Shown: positions 12,801 to 20,499 of the stretch, in pieces
Position numbering within the stretch: the first letter of the stretch is position 1
Layout of the letters: every line of letters starts with the position of its first letter
Source: Pycnopodia helianthoides
Lineage: Eukaryota; Echinodermata; Asteroidea; Forcipulatida; Asteriidae
Length of the DNA: 64,000 bases
Direction: 5' to 3'
NCBI GenBank assembly: GCA_032158295.1
Contig: CM063246.1
Coordinates: 7,803,589 to 7,867,588 of the forward strand
Translations under genes and position numbers: made by a program
The notes under the pieces: model-generated
What the model was told of the DNA's origin: nothing
The model's input: the letters and a program-made list of their open reading frames with translations, nothing else
Databases searched by the model: none

Positions 12801-15800
12801 CGTTGTTTGTATCTGCCATCGTAAGATAAACCATAGAAGCAATGCAGTGAACCAAAATAATGCGTGAATGAAAGGCCGGTACAAAGGTCGAACGACGATG
12901 CCATGCTTGTGACACATAATGGCTCTCTGTGTAGGTACAGCCCGTATGTAGTTTACAGTGTGTTTTACGTGCAATGTACACACATGGCGGTCGTGCTTTT
13001 TTGAAGATGCGTGTTTTTAAATCATTAGTATCGTCAACAAAGGAATAAAAAAACCTCGATCAAACTGCTGTTAGACCTAAGTTAGAGCACAGGCTTTCAT
13101 TTGATGTATTGTTTGTGTATTTTAAGACTGTAGTTCCTGAGAACGAACTAATACAAATTTCATGTGTAAATGCTATGAGAATTTTCCGACAGAAGTATAA
13201 TAATAATAATATAATAATAATAATAATAATTAAAAAAAATAAAAAATCTTGACAAAAACAAAGGTGGTTTCGGTAGAAAGACCGAAACCCCCAATAAATA
13301 AATAAATAAATAATGAGTGCTTTGAGATGCCCTCAGGTGTGATAAAGCGCTGCATAAGAAGTATGAATTATTATAATGTTATTATGTACACAACTAGTTC
13401 TGTGCAAAGTGCACCACCATACACAACCCATGCTGGTTGAACGGTTTCAAATGATCGGTCAACTCGCTGGAATATGTTACCAAGATTAGTAGGCATTTCT
13501 ATGGCCACAGATCCACAGTCAACGCCCAAAAGCTGGATTTAAAACCTCGTAGGACATCACTTCAATCTTCCTAAATCGCTCCAGTTCTGACATGATTTTA
13601 CAGGGCATTAAGGCACTAGGTTATTTTTGTTTGCATTCATACCATAGGTCCTTTTGGTTGGTGAGCAGTTTTGCAACAGCTAATTTTTATTTTCCCAAGA
13701 TTACTAGGGTTAAAGTTAGACGGCTTTTCTACCTCCATGGTATTCAAATCACATACCTGTCCTGCAGGGCAGGCCTCACATGTTAGCGAAGGTCCCCCTT
13801 GCACGCTACTTGTCTTGTATGTGGATTTACATTTGCATGACAATCCTAGGCGAAAAACAAGATAAACAAATAAAGAGTATTAAAGTAATAGTATTAGTAA
13901 TTCCTGTATGTTATGGATCAGGCAGGGCTCGCCCTTAACACTAGCCCGGCGTACATTGTCTAGTAAAAAATGCTATGGGCTAGTAAACACCACTTCTTAA
14001 CTTGCCCTGTGGGCTACTAAAAACTGTGCAACCTACTTGTTTAAAATGCTCATTTCTTCCTTTTCAGATGTGAACAATTAATGTATAAAATGTGTTAATC
14101 GTTATTGAGTGTGTGAATATAACTTCATTTGATCATTAAACTGGTTGTGATCCTAAACATTAACACATTAGAACATTACATTTATGGCAATTCCTGCTTA
14201 AAATCTGGGCTACTAAAACTTCCTGGGGGCAAGTAATAGCCCAGCGGGCTACTTTACAAAAAGCTTAAGCGCAAGGCCTGATCAGAGTTCTGCTCAGGAA
14301 TTCTTTAGAGGCGGAAAAAGTTTCCGTGGAAACCTTTGCGAGATGGAACAGTTACACAGTAGATCATAAAAAACAGACTCAAACCAAAGAAGTACTCAAA
14401 ATTAATGGCTTTGGATACCATTTTTTAAAGGTACAATTACCCAATTTTTTTATTTCGTTGAAAACCTTTGAAAATGAAAGGAAATTGCAAGTTTAATTTA
14501 AAACTTTTGAGAATGTGTGGTGGTCGAAAACATTGTTTACATTATTTTTCAACCAAACATGTTCTTTATTTGTCCCACATTAATTTTTAAATTAATTTCA
14601 TTCTATTGATTATTTAATGGAATTTTACCATTTACTTAAGTTTCCCTAAAGAGTTTTGATATTATTTATTTTATGTTTTACTAGAAAACGTATTTCTCAT
14701 TTTCTTGCATATTGGAATAAAACATCGTCTCACACAAATTGCACAGGAAAGTTCATCTACAATTTTGTTTCACTTTAGTTAACCAAAAAAGGCTTTAGAT
14801 ATCACCAAAGCATGTCTTTCTTAAACGGTGGTTACTATTAATTTCTGAGATGATAGTGTTAAATTATTAATTAAGCACACATTAATAAACCGGCGCAATA
14901 CAGCCAATTACTTCCCACCACTTCCCGTCAGCGATTTTTTTTTCTGCAGCACACATCGGCTATGGAGTCAACAGTTAAGGGATAGGCTGTTCTTCCCTAT
15001 CCCTTAACTGTTGACTCCGTAGCCGACGTGTGCTGCAGAACATAATTTGCTTCCCGTCAACCAAACTTCATTTAACTGTTCAGTCCGAGTTGACTTGGGA
15101 CCGAGATGACTTGGGAGTGGGACCGAGATGACTTGGGACCGAGTTGACTCGAACCGAATTGACGTTCGGACCGAGTTGACGAGGCATATATGCGTCACGA
15201 CGTATGAAGCCGAATTCCTCGCTTTTTTCTATGGCACAACCATCCACGTTTATTACTTGGTTGGGTTCTTCCATGGTGAAAGGGGGGGGGGGGGAGTGTT
15301 CATCACCCTCACCCTAACCCTACCCCAACACCTAACCCTTCCCCTAGGCCTAGCCCTACCCCTCACCCTACCCCTCACCCTACCCCCTAACCCTACCCCA
15401 ACCCCTACCCCTCCCCTACCCCTACCCTACTCCTAGAATTATGAGGTTCCATGAACCTCATAGAGGTCCATGTACAAACTACAATACAAAACTTTTTTTC
15501 ATTTACGTTTCTGCACCTGGAGTTCTCATTTGAAATCGGATCTCGCCAAAATTAGGCTCTACGTGTTCCTTGGAATCTCATTGAGCGTTGCATGGATCAA
15601 GAAAATCCACTCCGCAAATTTAAAATTGTTAAAAAGCAATAAATTCTTACCGTCATTCCCAGTCCTCTTCAAACAGTGTGAGTGTTATAACAAATATGGC
15701 GCTTGCTGCGCTCGCAATTGGTCTACCGAACAAACTGGTACTCCGCGCGCAGCAACGCTGGTCCCGGCAACTGTAGGTTGGTTTTGTACACACATCATGT

Positions 15801-16668
15801 GACTCCAGCGCCATATTTGTTATAACACTCACACTGTTTGAAGAGGACTGGGAATGACGGTAAGAATTTATTGCTTTTTAACAATTTTAAATTTGCGGAG
15901 TGGATTTTCTTGATCCATGCAACGCTCAATGAGATTCCAAGGAACACGTAGAGCCTAATTTTGGCGAGATCTGATTTCAAATGAGAACTCCAGGTGCAGA
16001 AACGTAAATGAAAAAAAGTTTTGTATTGTAGTTTGTACATGGACCTCTATGAGGTTCATGGAACCTCATAATTCTAGGAGTACCCCTACCCCTACCCCTA
16101 CCCCTACCCCTAACCCTACCCCTAACCCTCACCAAACCACAAACCCTCACCCCCTCCCCCCTCCTATCCAGTCACCCTGACCGTCTCGTGGTTGTGGCTT
16201 CATATTTATGAAGCCACAACCATGGTGGTTGGCTTCATGAAGCCACACAACCGTGGTGGTTGGCTTCATGAAGCCACACAACCGTGGTTGTGGCTTCATA
16301 CGTATGAAGCCACACAACCACGCCATTGTAACGTGCATGGTTGTGGCTCGGAATTGGGCTTCATACGTCTGTTCGCATTTATATCTCGAGTTGACCGGTA
16401 CCCCCTTAATGCTTACGACTCGTTACCGTTAAAAAAGTAAACAATTAAACTGGAAAGTGAAATTGTACTTACCATCGCCACTAGGTCTTTGAGAGCCAGA
16501 ATCGCAATCCCTGCACAGTAGACCAGCTAGATCATAATACTGACTAGCCATGTCACAGTTCGTTGGGGTTGCGTATGGAATAGAATACGTCACTCCGTCA
16601 ATTTGTTTAAAACATGACGAAAACATGAAGCAAATCCAAACCAGAGTCAAACTCCCGCGAGCCGCCAT
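795..16668 (-). CDS. TMEM67: Meckelin (TMEM67) orthologue, exons 1-11, 3' part outside window
   Basis: Meckelin is a Frizzled-like membrane protein of the ciliary transition zone; this identity and role come from family knowledge. Joined exons (minus strand): 16473-16668, 13757-13845, 10558-10651, 8936-9023, 7515-7581, 7187-7258, 5244-5312, 4435-4580, 2727-2829, 1428-1514, 795-860. They total 1077 nt = 359 codons, every junction is GT-AG and the phase is continuous throughout. The product has a signal peptide, then a cysteine-rich region with the meckelin-type runs QYYDLAGLLC, GGPSLTCEACPAGQ, VDGWNCIYC and NKTCEQCD, then the ectodomain runs LPWLKY and SKLKLFVAQYG and the motif LC...DAAYTF. 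Vertebrate meckelin is about 995 residues, so roughly the last two thirds, including all membrane segments, lie left of position 795. Introns are full of repeats. Identity was judged from remembered human sequence, not from a search; I consider it very likely. Confidence 0.93.
1022..1410 (-). repeat. SINE F copy 1 with tRNA-like head
   Basis: On the minus strand, 1090-1162 has A-box and B-box tRNA-like motifs (TAGCTCAGTTGGTAGAGC type, GGTTCAAATCC) and acceptor-like ends that can pair, but a poor anticodon arm. It is followed by the family body (CAGGGATCACACCC, CCTGGGAAGC). A ~67-bp segment is present on both sides in direct orientation (about 1029-1095 and 1340-1406). Confidence 0.75.
1428..1514 (-). 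CDS. TMEM67: TMEM67 exon 10
   Basis: The acceptor is TTTCAG|GACAG and the donor TACAG|GTAAAT. The exon reads DSKLKLFVAQYGSNGDFRGL, then VSVDGGVIQ, matching TKLKFVAASYDIRGNFLKW...GGVLQ of meckelin. Its acceptor is the first, altered copy of the 81-bp satellite at 1515-2160. Confidence 0.92.
1515..2165. repeat. 81-bp satellite, about 8 copies
   Basis: The block GATGAAATAAACATC recurs at about 1595, 1675, 1756, 1837, 1918, 1999 and 2080, with a first variant copy at 1515. Units also carry TTTCTACAGATGAATTCATT. The period is 81 bp (27 codons), so the minus strand stays open for over 200 codons, but the array is intronic and not a gene. It begins exactly at the exon 10 acceptor. Confidence 0.95.
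2727..2829 (-). CDS. TMEM67: TMEM67 exon 9
   Basis: The acceptor is TTCCAG|GGCCA and the donor CAACG|GTAAAA. After completing the Trp codon it reads ATTLPWLKYSVDQADDI, then LTETAIPTKFSADPLST. This matches the meckelin run NLPWLFYGDQ...SLPTNFSF. Phase 0 at the 3' end. Confidence 0.9.
2965..3349 (+). mobile_element. MITE family A, copy 1
   Basis: Terminal inverted repeats start AGGAACATTACAGAATTGG. The left flank is TTAA and the right flank is the degraded TTGA. No coding capacity. It shares full-length similarity with 27292-27677, 30594-30968, 35638-36025 and 59539-59929. Confidence 0.9.
3787..4375. mobile_element. TIR element with a SINE E inserted inside
   Basis: Inverted repeats carrying AACGCTAGATGGCAGCAGAC on the left (about 3811-3830) and its near complement on the right (about 4334-4353), with a GGGAGAC/GTCCCCC extension, flank a complete SINE. 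It lies in intron 8 of TMEM67. Confidence 0.7.
3841..4262 (+). repeat. SINE family E, copy 1 (most complete)
   Basis: The tRNA-like head has A box TGGCCGAGTGGATAAGAGC and B box GGTTCGAGTCCCG (Leu/Ser-type tRNA look), i.e. an internal Pol III promoter. A body follows with AAGCAAGACACTTAACC and GGGACGTAAGCC, then a tail GCGCTATATAAG with (ATT)n. Confidence 0.85.
4435..4580 (-). CDS. TMEM67: TMEM67 exon 8
   Basis: The acceptor is TGACAG|ATTTA. The donor used here is GACTG|GTAAGA at 4434. A weaker GTAAAT 38 nt upstream (4472) was rejected because it breaks phase with exon 9 and drops the segment VNLSPILADNIDW, which has a meckelin counterpart. The exon reads IYQNLLACQLLGNLCVLLNY, comparable to VYANLTSCQALGNMCVM, and ends with two bases of a Trp codon. 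Confidence 0.88.
5244..5312 (-). CDS. TMEM67: TMEM67 exon 7
   Basis: The acceptor is TTCCAG|GTTCT and the donor GTAAT|GTAAGT. The 69 nt encode VLDNPLVSTFFSENLLGAEA, then ACN; meckelin has [20 protein letters not shown] at this place. Phase is 0 at both ends. Confidence 0.87.
6590..7155 (-). repeat. SINE family E, copy 2, split by a family C MITE
   Basis: Inverted orientation: the body and B box lie at 6590-6828, the A-box part at 7111-7155. The interruption at 6829-7110 is a complete family C element bounded by CAG on both sides. Removing it restores the continuous SINE seen at 3841 and 11709. Confidence 0.85.
6829..7110. mobile_element. MITE family C, nested in a SINE
   Basis: Ends are GGCCCAATTTCATAGAGC and its complement. 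The flanking 3-bp duplication is CAG (6826-6828, 7111-7113). The interior is longer than in other copies and has its own repeats of TGCTTAC. Confidence 0.88.
7187..7258 (-). CDS. TMEM67: TMEM67 exon 6
   Basis: The acceptor is CAACAG|TTCAA and the donor TTTGAT|GTAAGT. The 72 nt are in phase 0 at both ends and encode FNDLCLLSTELKQPREDTY and RVTFD, corresponding to the meckelin segment GGLCFSSTG...ISAARYGEV. An older SINE lies just beyond the donor. Confidence 0.86.
7515..7581 (-). CDS. TMEM67: TMEM67 exon 5
   Basis: The acceptor is GTTAAG|GTGCG and the donor GCTTG|GTAAGA. The 67-nt exon reads CGRCLRYLGTSDTCLCSSPN, matching the CVRCEP..VNTSRSCACSEPN run of meckelin. The exon ends in phase 0. 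Confidence 0.91.
7985..8176. mobile_element. MITE family C, 192 bp
   Basis: Inverted ends GGCCCAATTTCATAGAGC/..ATGAAATTGGGCC with CTG on both sides (7982-7984 and 8177-8179). The interior is rich in GCTTA/TAAGC. It lies in intron 4. An older partial copy precedes it at about 7845-7975. Confidence 0.9.
8744..8925. mobile_element. Degenerate MITE family C beside the exon 4 donor
   Basis: TTTCATAAAGCTGCTAAAGC on the left and AAGCAGCTATATGAAATTGG on the right are worn family C ends. The right end is about ten bases from the exon 4 splice donor. Confidence 0.75.
8936..9023 (-). CDS. TMEM67: TMEM67 exon 4 (Cys-rich)
   Basis: The acceptor is TTTCAG|CCGAG and the donor AACACA|GTAAGT. The split first codon gives A, then EYSITGVLKANKTCEQCDAF; meckelin has a comparable ING.L..ATCELCD run. 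The intron side of the donor is only about ten bases from a degenerate family C element (8744-8925). Confidence 0.9.
9136..9386 (-). repeat. SINE family E, copy 3
   Basis: Inverted copy with B box complement CGGGACTCGAACCC and A box complement GCTCTTAACCACTCTGCCAC. It is close to exon 4 (8936-9023) and in the same intron as copy 4. Confidence 0.82.
9447..9680 (+). repeat. SINE family E, copy 4, truncated
   Basis: CATGGCCGAGTGGTCCACTG, then GTGTGGGTTCCAATC and AGCAAGACACTTAACTAC match the family head and body. The tail is lost after about 9670. Confidence 0.78.
10190..10515. repeat. SINE family F, copies 2 and 2b, head-to-head fragments
   Basis: TACCAACTGAGCTATCTAGC (about 10257-10276) is a minus-strand head. 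The body follows to about 10420, then a plus-strand tRNA-like head with GTAGAGCGCTGGCCTG and CAGGTTTCAAGTCCCG at 10440-10512. Exon 3 begins 45 bases further on. Confidence 0.7.
10558..10651 (-). CDS. TMEM67: TMEM67 exon 3 (Cys-rich)
   Basis: The acceptor is TTCAG|GTTAG and the donor GGTG|GTATGA. The exon reads VSTVDGWNCIYCETLDPG, then CQTCPSGLIG, aligning with the meckelin VTEDGWNCISC stretch. It ends with one base of a split codon, which exon 4 completes. Beyond its acceptor the intron is occupied by a large ~117-bp satellite. Confidence 0.92.
10790..11700. repeat. ~117-bp satellite, 8-9 diverged copies
   Basis: Blocks CTACTGTCTGACCAGTCAAT, ACTGTGGTTTTGAATGATAG and ATGATATCATGTGGTGAATG recur in order through intron 2. 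Unit lengths vary slightly. No coding potential. Confidence 0.9.
11709..12000 (+). repeat. SINE family E, copy 5
   Basis: CTGTCGTGACCGAGCGGTCA and TGTGGGTTCGAGTTCCGG are the A- and B-box regions. The body runs to the GTAAACCATAAC region near 11985. Confidence 0.8.
12230..13310. repeat. Family G fragments with hairpins
   Basis: Holds a 40-bp perfect palindrome (12279-12318, TTATTGACAATATTGTCAAT centre) next to GGTTGTATATACAACC, a GATGACATCACGATG run, a GGAAGTAAAGGTCAAAG run near 12482, AAT repeats (13195-13240) and the hairpin GGTTTCGG...CCGAAACC (13265-13289). These parts recur in family G at 21-24 kb and 48-50 kb. Confidence 0.55.
13757..13845 (-). CDS. TMEM67: TMEM67 exon 2 (Cys-rich)
   Basis: The acceptor is CCTAG|GATTG and the donor CAG|GTATGT. 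The 89-nt exon completes a Gly codon and reads LSCKCKSTYKTSS, then GGPSLTCEACPAGQ, aligning with the meckelin stretch SCVC...GGPAIICKKCP. It ends in phase 0. Confidence 0.92.
13870..14940. other. Intron 1 sequence, nothing recognised
   Basis: AT-rich sequence with short repeats of GGGCTACTAAAA (about 13970-14260). No exon or recognisable element was seen on either strand. Confidence 0.4.
14944..15038. repeat. Foldback element, family I, copy 1
   Basis: Inverted arms CTGCAGCACAC.TCGGCTA and GTCAACAGTTAAGGGATAGG around a short centre. Two further copies are at 34746-34817 and 47958-48051. Essentially all arm and almost no loop, so it would form a cruciform or hairpin. Confidence 0.88.
15298..15430. 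repeat. Telomere-like CCCTA array (left of palindrome)
   Basis: Irregular CCCTAA/CCCCTA/CCTACC units preceded by a run of G. Related to, but not a clean array of, TTAGGG repeats. Its partner is at 16080-16165, on the other side of the palindrome. Confidence 0.8.
15428..16082. mobile_element. Large palindrome: 276-bp arms, 103-bp spacer
   Basis: Left arm 15428-15703 and right arm 15807-16082 are almost perfect inverted copies; I noticed one G/A difference. The outer ends are TACTCCTAGAATTATGAGG and its complement, the inner ends GTTATAACAAATATGGCGC. Both strands therefore show the same spurious 80-codon open frame. It is bracketed by telomere-like arrays, consistent with a foldback-type transposon or a segmental inversion. 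Confidence 0.92.
16080..16165. repeat. Telomere-like CCCTA array (right of palindrome)
   Basis: About five CCCCTA units, then CCCTAACCCT variants fading into CCCTCACC. Same strand sense as the left array. Confidence 0.8.
16188..16350. repeat. Tandem palindromes of a GGTTGTGGCTTCAT unit
   Basis: GTGGTTGTGGCTTCATA and TATGAAGCCACAACC alternate at least four times as nested inverted repeats. Intronic, about 120 bp from TMEM67 exon 1. Confidence 0.88.
16473..16668 (-). CDS. TMEM67: TMEM67 exon 1: start codon, signal peptide, first cysteines
   Basis: The ATG at 16668-16666 sits in CCAAAATGGCGGCTCG, a good Kozak context that also resembles a YY1-type AAATGGCGGC site. The exon encodes MAARGSLTLVWICFMF... 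(a hydrophobic signal peptide), then YSIPYATPTNCDMASQYYDL and LLCRDCDSGSQRPSGDG. This matches the meckelin N-terminus (FPFQQ..KC..QYFDISALSC). The donor is GATG|GTAAGT at 16472-16467, and the exon ends with one base of a split codon. Confidence 0.92.
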
Positions 16669-16926
16669 TTTGGAATGTTTAGATTCGTTTGTTTATAGCT
16701 AGCTAACGGCGACTGCATTCTCCAGTAAGTACAAGAACCAGTTCTAATGCGAGAGGGCGCAAAATTAATCCCAGGATTTGGCAGTGGTAGTAGATGGGGC
16801 GGGGCTTGGGAATGGGGGTAAATAACAGTCTTAGTCGATCTCGTTTTCAACCTTGTTGCTTTTCTATTAATGAGTGGAAAAGTCTTCTCCCCCTAAACGC
16901 GCTGGAGGAGTTCTACAAAGCAACAG
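16669..16926 (-). promoter_or_regulatory. Putative TMEM67 5'UTR/promoter region
   Basis: This is the sequence directly upstream of the exon 1 ATG. It holds a YY1-like AAATGGCGGC at the start codon and no TATA box. Upstream it runs into a family C MITE (16927-17116), which bounds the available proximal promoter to about 260 bp. Confidence 0.35.
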
Positions 16927-17116
16927 GGTCCAATTTCATAGAGCTGCTTAAGCAGAAAAATGTTGCCACCCCTTTCTGCTCAGCAGAAATGAGCAGAATA
17001 CCAGTCACAATTTGTACATGTGACATAGTAGTTTGGTTGGTAACCTTATTCTTGTAAGCATAGTTTTGCTGTGCTCGGGTACTTTTTGTGCGTAAGCAAA
17101 TCTATGAAATTGGGCC
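16927..17116. mobile_element. MITE family C
   Basis: Ends GGTCCAATTTCATAGAGC/ATGAAATTGGGCC with flanking CAG and CTG. Located just upstream of TMEM67. Confidence 0.9.
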
Positions 17117-17504
17117 CTGGTATTACAAAAAGAAATCCGCGGCAAATACGGATACAGATACAAATACATTTTTGACATTTTGTATGGAATCGACAGTTCA
17201 AATAAAGTTAAAAAAAAATACTAACAAATATTTATAAACTGTTTGCCACACTCGTAAAAAAAACACCCACCTACAAGCAATTCATTTATAAGACTTATTT
17301 ATGCAGGAACCCAATCAGTGACTCCATCATTCTGCGGGGGGGGGGGGCTGAGATATATCACTACAAAGAACAACAAGAGAAAAAACATGTTCACCATAGA
17401 GTATAACAGTCAAGCAATTGTAGGCCTACATAAAAAAAAAATGAGATGCTACAAAAAGCATACCAGCTGGCTGATAAGAAAACAACAGAAAATGGCATGT
17501 TCTG

Positions 17505-17748
17505 GGCCCAATTTCATGGAGCTGCTTAAGTAAACAATTTGCTTAAGCACGAAATTAGCTTGCTTATTTTACACATGTTACTGGCCAAAATTTCATGCCT
17601 TATACATTGCTTGTGACTGGTATTTAGCTGTTGTTTACTTAGCATAACAATTGAGTGTATAGTCTTGGCCGGTAGTCTGATTTTTCTAAGCAATGACTAT
17701 TTTGCTTAAGCAAAATTTTGTGCTTAAGCAGCTCCATGAAATTGGGCC
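17505..17748. mobile_element. MITE family C, long form
   Basis: GGCCCAATTTCATGGAGC and complement, with CTG on both sides (17502-17504 and 17749-17751). Confidence 0.9.
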
Positions 17749-18057
17749 CTGGTGTCAAATAGCCGTGATTATTATTAAGGACTTGCTCTTCAGCTGTATG
17801 ACATGTTAGCCTGTGTGAGTGAGGGGGGGGGGGTGTTTTAGCTACCCGTTGAAACAGACGACCGGAGTTTGTTCGCTTTGCTTGGATCTCGTGTACAAAA
17901 CCAATGGGTTCATCGCTTCAAAAAGTAAGTCCAAACAATAGAATAGCATCGAGAATTAGTCCTCGATTTACGGTGTGTGTGTTATTATTTAGGGGTGGGG
18001 GTGGATGGGTTACGCTGGGTTTGTTGTGACGCACGGGGGGAACGGTCCCCGGGATGG

Positions 18058-18286
18058 TATTTCAAGACAGTGACCCCCATAAACAAAGTGGGTCACCCGA
18101 GTGACACTTATATTTTATAATAATGATTATTTTTTGAACCCGCGATTTCCAGTACACCGCGGAAGACGAGCCACTTTTCCGCGATGTACTGGAAATCGCG
18201 GGTTCAAAAAATAATCATTATTATAAAATAATGAGTGTCACTCGGGTGACCCACTTTGTTTATAGGGGGGTCACTGTCTTGAAATA
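18058..18286. repeat. Palindrome, about 107-bp arms
   Basis: TATTTCAAGACAGTGACCCC at the left and its complement at the right. The centre holds a smaller CCGCGGA/TCCGCG stem around AGACGAGCCACTT. Contains GTGGGTCACCCGAGTGACAC. Foldback element or inverted duplication; only the arms are visible. Confidence 0.9.
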
Positions 18287-18369
18287 ACAACAAAAATTGT
18301 AATGAAATATTGAATCAAGGAAATGGTGTATATGTATATATTTGGCTGCATATTTCTGATGAACAGTCA

Positions 18370-19320
18370 ATCAAAAAGTGTGTGTGTGTGTGTGTGTGGG
18401 GGGGGGGGGACATCTGATATGCTGTCCCCCCCAGTCTAAAAAGTGTGTGGGGGGACATGTCCCCCCCTCCCCCATCCATCGACGCCCTTGGGCTCGTCGT
18501 CTGTATAAGATTGTCTTTGAAACAAAAATACCGACAAGGAGTTTAAAGTGCATGGTTGATATCATGTTTGTTTATGCCGGGTGTTTTATCTTTAATGCGT
18601 GTTTCTGTACACGAAGTGGCCGTGTAATTATTACAGCGACTCTCCTCAACGCTGTAAGAGAGAGAAGGCGGTTCGTGGTGGTTTACTAGCTGAAGTGAAA
18701 GTCAAGGTTACACGCAGACACTGAGCTAAAAACCAAGAGTTCGTGACTTTTAAGAGCTATGATAATCTTTAATTCAGTGCTGCTACGAATCCGCAAAAAA
18801 AAAATATGACTAAGCGCGGGTGACGTCGTTAACAGCCGGGGACACCGGGGACACACATCAGACGTGTGGCGAATTATGTGCTGTGTGAGTACACTGAATG
18901 TACAAATGTATATGTATAATGTGTGTATAATGGCTCCGATAAGGAAGTTTATCTGTAAAATCGAGTTATAAAACCCGTCGAATCATTGACCAGTACTAAA
19001 AGGTCTTCGTGTATGGTGTCTTTTAGAATGGTAAGTTTATAGTTTCGCTGTCATTTATTTTAGAAAGCCATATATTCCGCGGATAAAAGACGAACCCTGA
19101 TGACAACGAGCTTGCAATACGAGGTAAGTCTTAATTGGTGTTGCATGTTTTCTGTTTTCGTTTTAAAATGCTCAGCTGTGATCCAGTTGACTGGGAAGGA
19201 GTTTGAACTAAGGATCCGTATGTAACAGTCACGATTGTCACTGTAAAGGAAAGCAGCCGGGAATAACGAATAAAATCGTGGTATTAAAACAACCATTAAC
19301 CTCATACTACATTAACATCC
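18370..19320. other. Intergenic, (GT)n and G-runs, nothing coding recognised
   Basis: A (GT)n tract at about 18379-18398 followed by a G run and GGGGACATGTCCCCCC. The rest to 19320 shows no gene or known element. Confidence 0.4.
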
Positions 19321-19329
19321 TAATCAAAC

Positions 19330-20492
19330 CTTATTGTTACGGAGCACCTGAGAGCAGAGCTGCTGATAGTGTAGAACATTCATGAGAAACGACTCCCTCT
19401 GAAGTAATTTAGGATTTGAGAAAGAGGTAGTTTCTCACTCAAATATTTGAATCTGGGAAAGGCTTTAGGCATGAGGCCTTTCTCAGGCATTTGAAAGCAC
19501 ACTGAACAGGTTCACATTTAACTGCATTTTTTCACATTCAAATTTACTGCTTCAAATTGCCATTAAAGTCCGAAAATTTCAATCGAAACAGGATTTTAAA
19601 GCAACAAATTTGTCTTTTACCATTTTTCCCTCTAAATTGTGAAAAACATGCTCCAGATTTTAGAAATCAATCTAGTTTTTTAAAGCTAACAATTAAAAAG
19701 TTAATAAATTCCAGTTATTTGTTGGCAATATAACGCACATTTTGTCATGTTTGGGGTCCAAGGGATAAAAAAATCTGTCCCCTCCTCTTTTTTTGCTTGG
19801 TTTGAGCAGCAAATGATACAAACATCTTTCCCTTCCATTTTCAGCTAGGTTTGAGGAGCAATTGGGATAGAAAATTCTATCCCCTCATCTTTTCTGCTGG
19901 ATCTGAGGAACAAGGATAAATTTAGGAAAAATTTCTATCCCCTCATCTTTTTGGCTGGGTTTGAGGAACAAAGGATAGAAAATTCTATCCCTTGACCTAA
20001 ATTATATCAATTCGAACCACAATTAAACTTTTTGTCAGCTTTTTCAAAGTGAAGTACATAATTGTTAATAAAAAGGTGTGCGTTTTTTTTTTAATTGTAT
20101 GATGCAGGAATAAGTATGAGTACGCCAATTTTTTTTACAAAATGAATTAACAAAAACTGTAAATAAATTTGTTTAAAGTGCACCAGGTTCTAACTTTGTG
20201 CTCCAGCAATATTTTATGAACAAAAATAGCATGATTTTTACATTTTAGAGAACAACTTTCAAGAACGAATGCTATGTATTTTGAAATAAATGTGAAATGT
20301 GAAAAAGTGTAGTAAATGTGAACCTGTTACTGAATATTCTCTTCAACAAGGGTGTTTCTTTCTTGTAACTTCGATGACCAATTGAGCCCAATTTTTTTTC
20401 ACATGTTTGTTATTCTATGCTTATGTTGGGATACACCATGTGAGGATAGGCCTACTGGTCTTTGACAATATACCAAAAGGATATCCTGCCTT
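19330..20492. mobile_element. MITE family B, diverged, split by a nested element
   Basis: GAAACGACTCCCTCTGAAGT and TCTCAGGCATTTGAAAGCAC on the left and AACAAGGGTGTTTCTTTC through CCTGCCTTTAAAG on the right are the two halves of a family B element. The left terminus is lost. The 824-bp interruption is 19505-20328. Confidence 0.82.
19505..20328. mobile_element. Nested 824-bp TIR element with internal ~65-bp repeats
   Basis: Inverted ends AACAGGTTCACATTTA/TAAATGTGAACCTGTT, extended imperfectly to about 35 bp. ACTG is present on both sides (19501-19504, 20329-20332), and deleting the insert restores the family B host. The interior has 3-4 tandem units with GATAGAAAATTCTATCCCCT and TTTGAGGAACAA. 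No open frame. Confidence 0.85.
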
Positions 20493-20499
20493 TAAAGAT

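Noticed and set aside
15470..16040. Two 80-110 codon open frames with the same protein on opposite strands
   Set aside because: They are the two arms of the large palindrome; identical translation on both strands is expected from the inverted repeat and is not evidence of a gene.
17894..17945. Possible first exon on the plus strand (MGSSLQK followed by GTAAGT)
   Set aside because: Kozak-like start and a perfect donor, but only seven codons and no downstream exon series was found; too little to support a gene.
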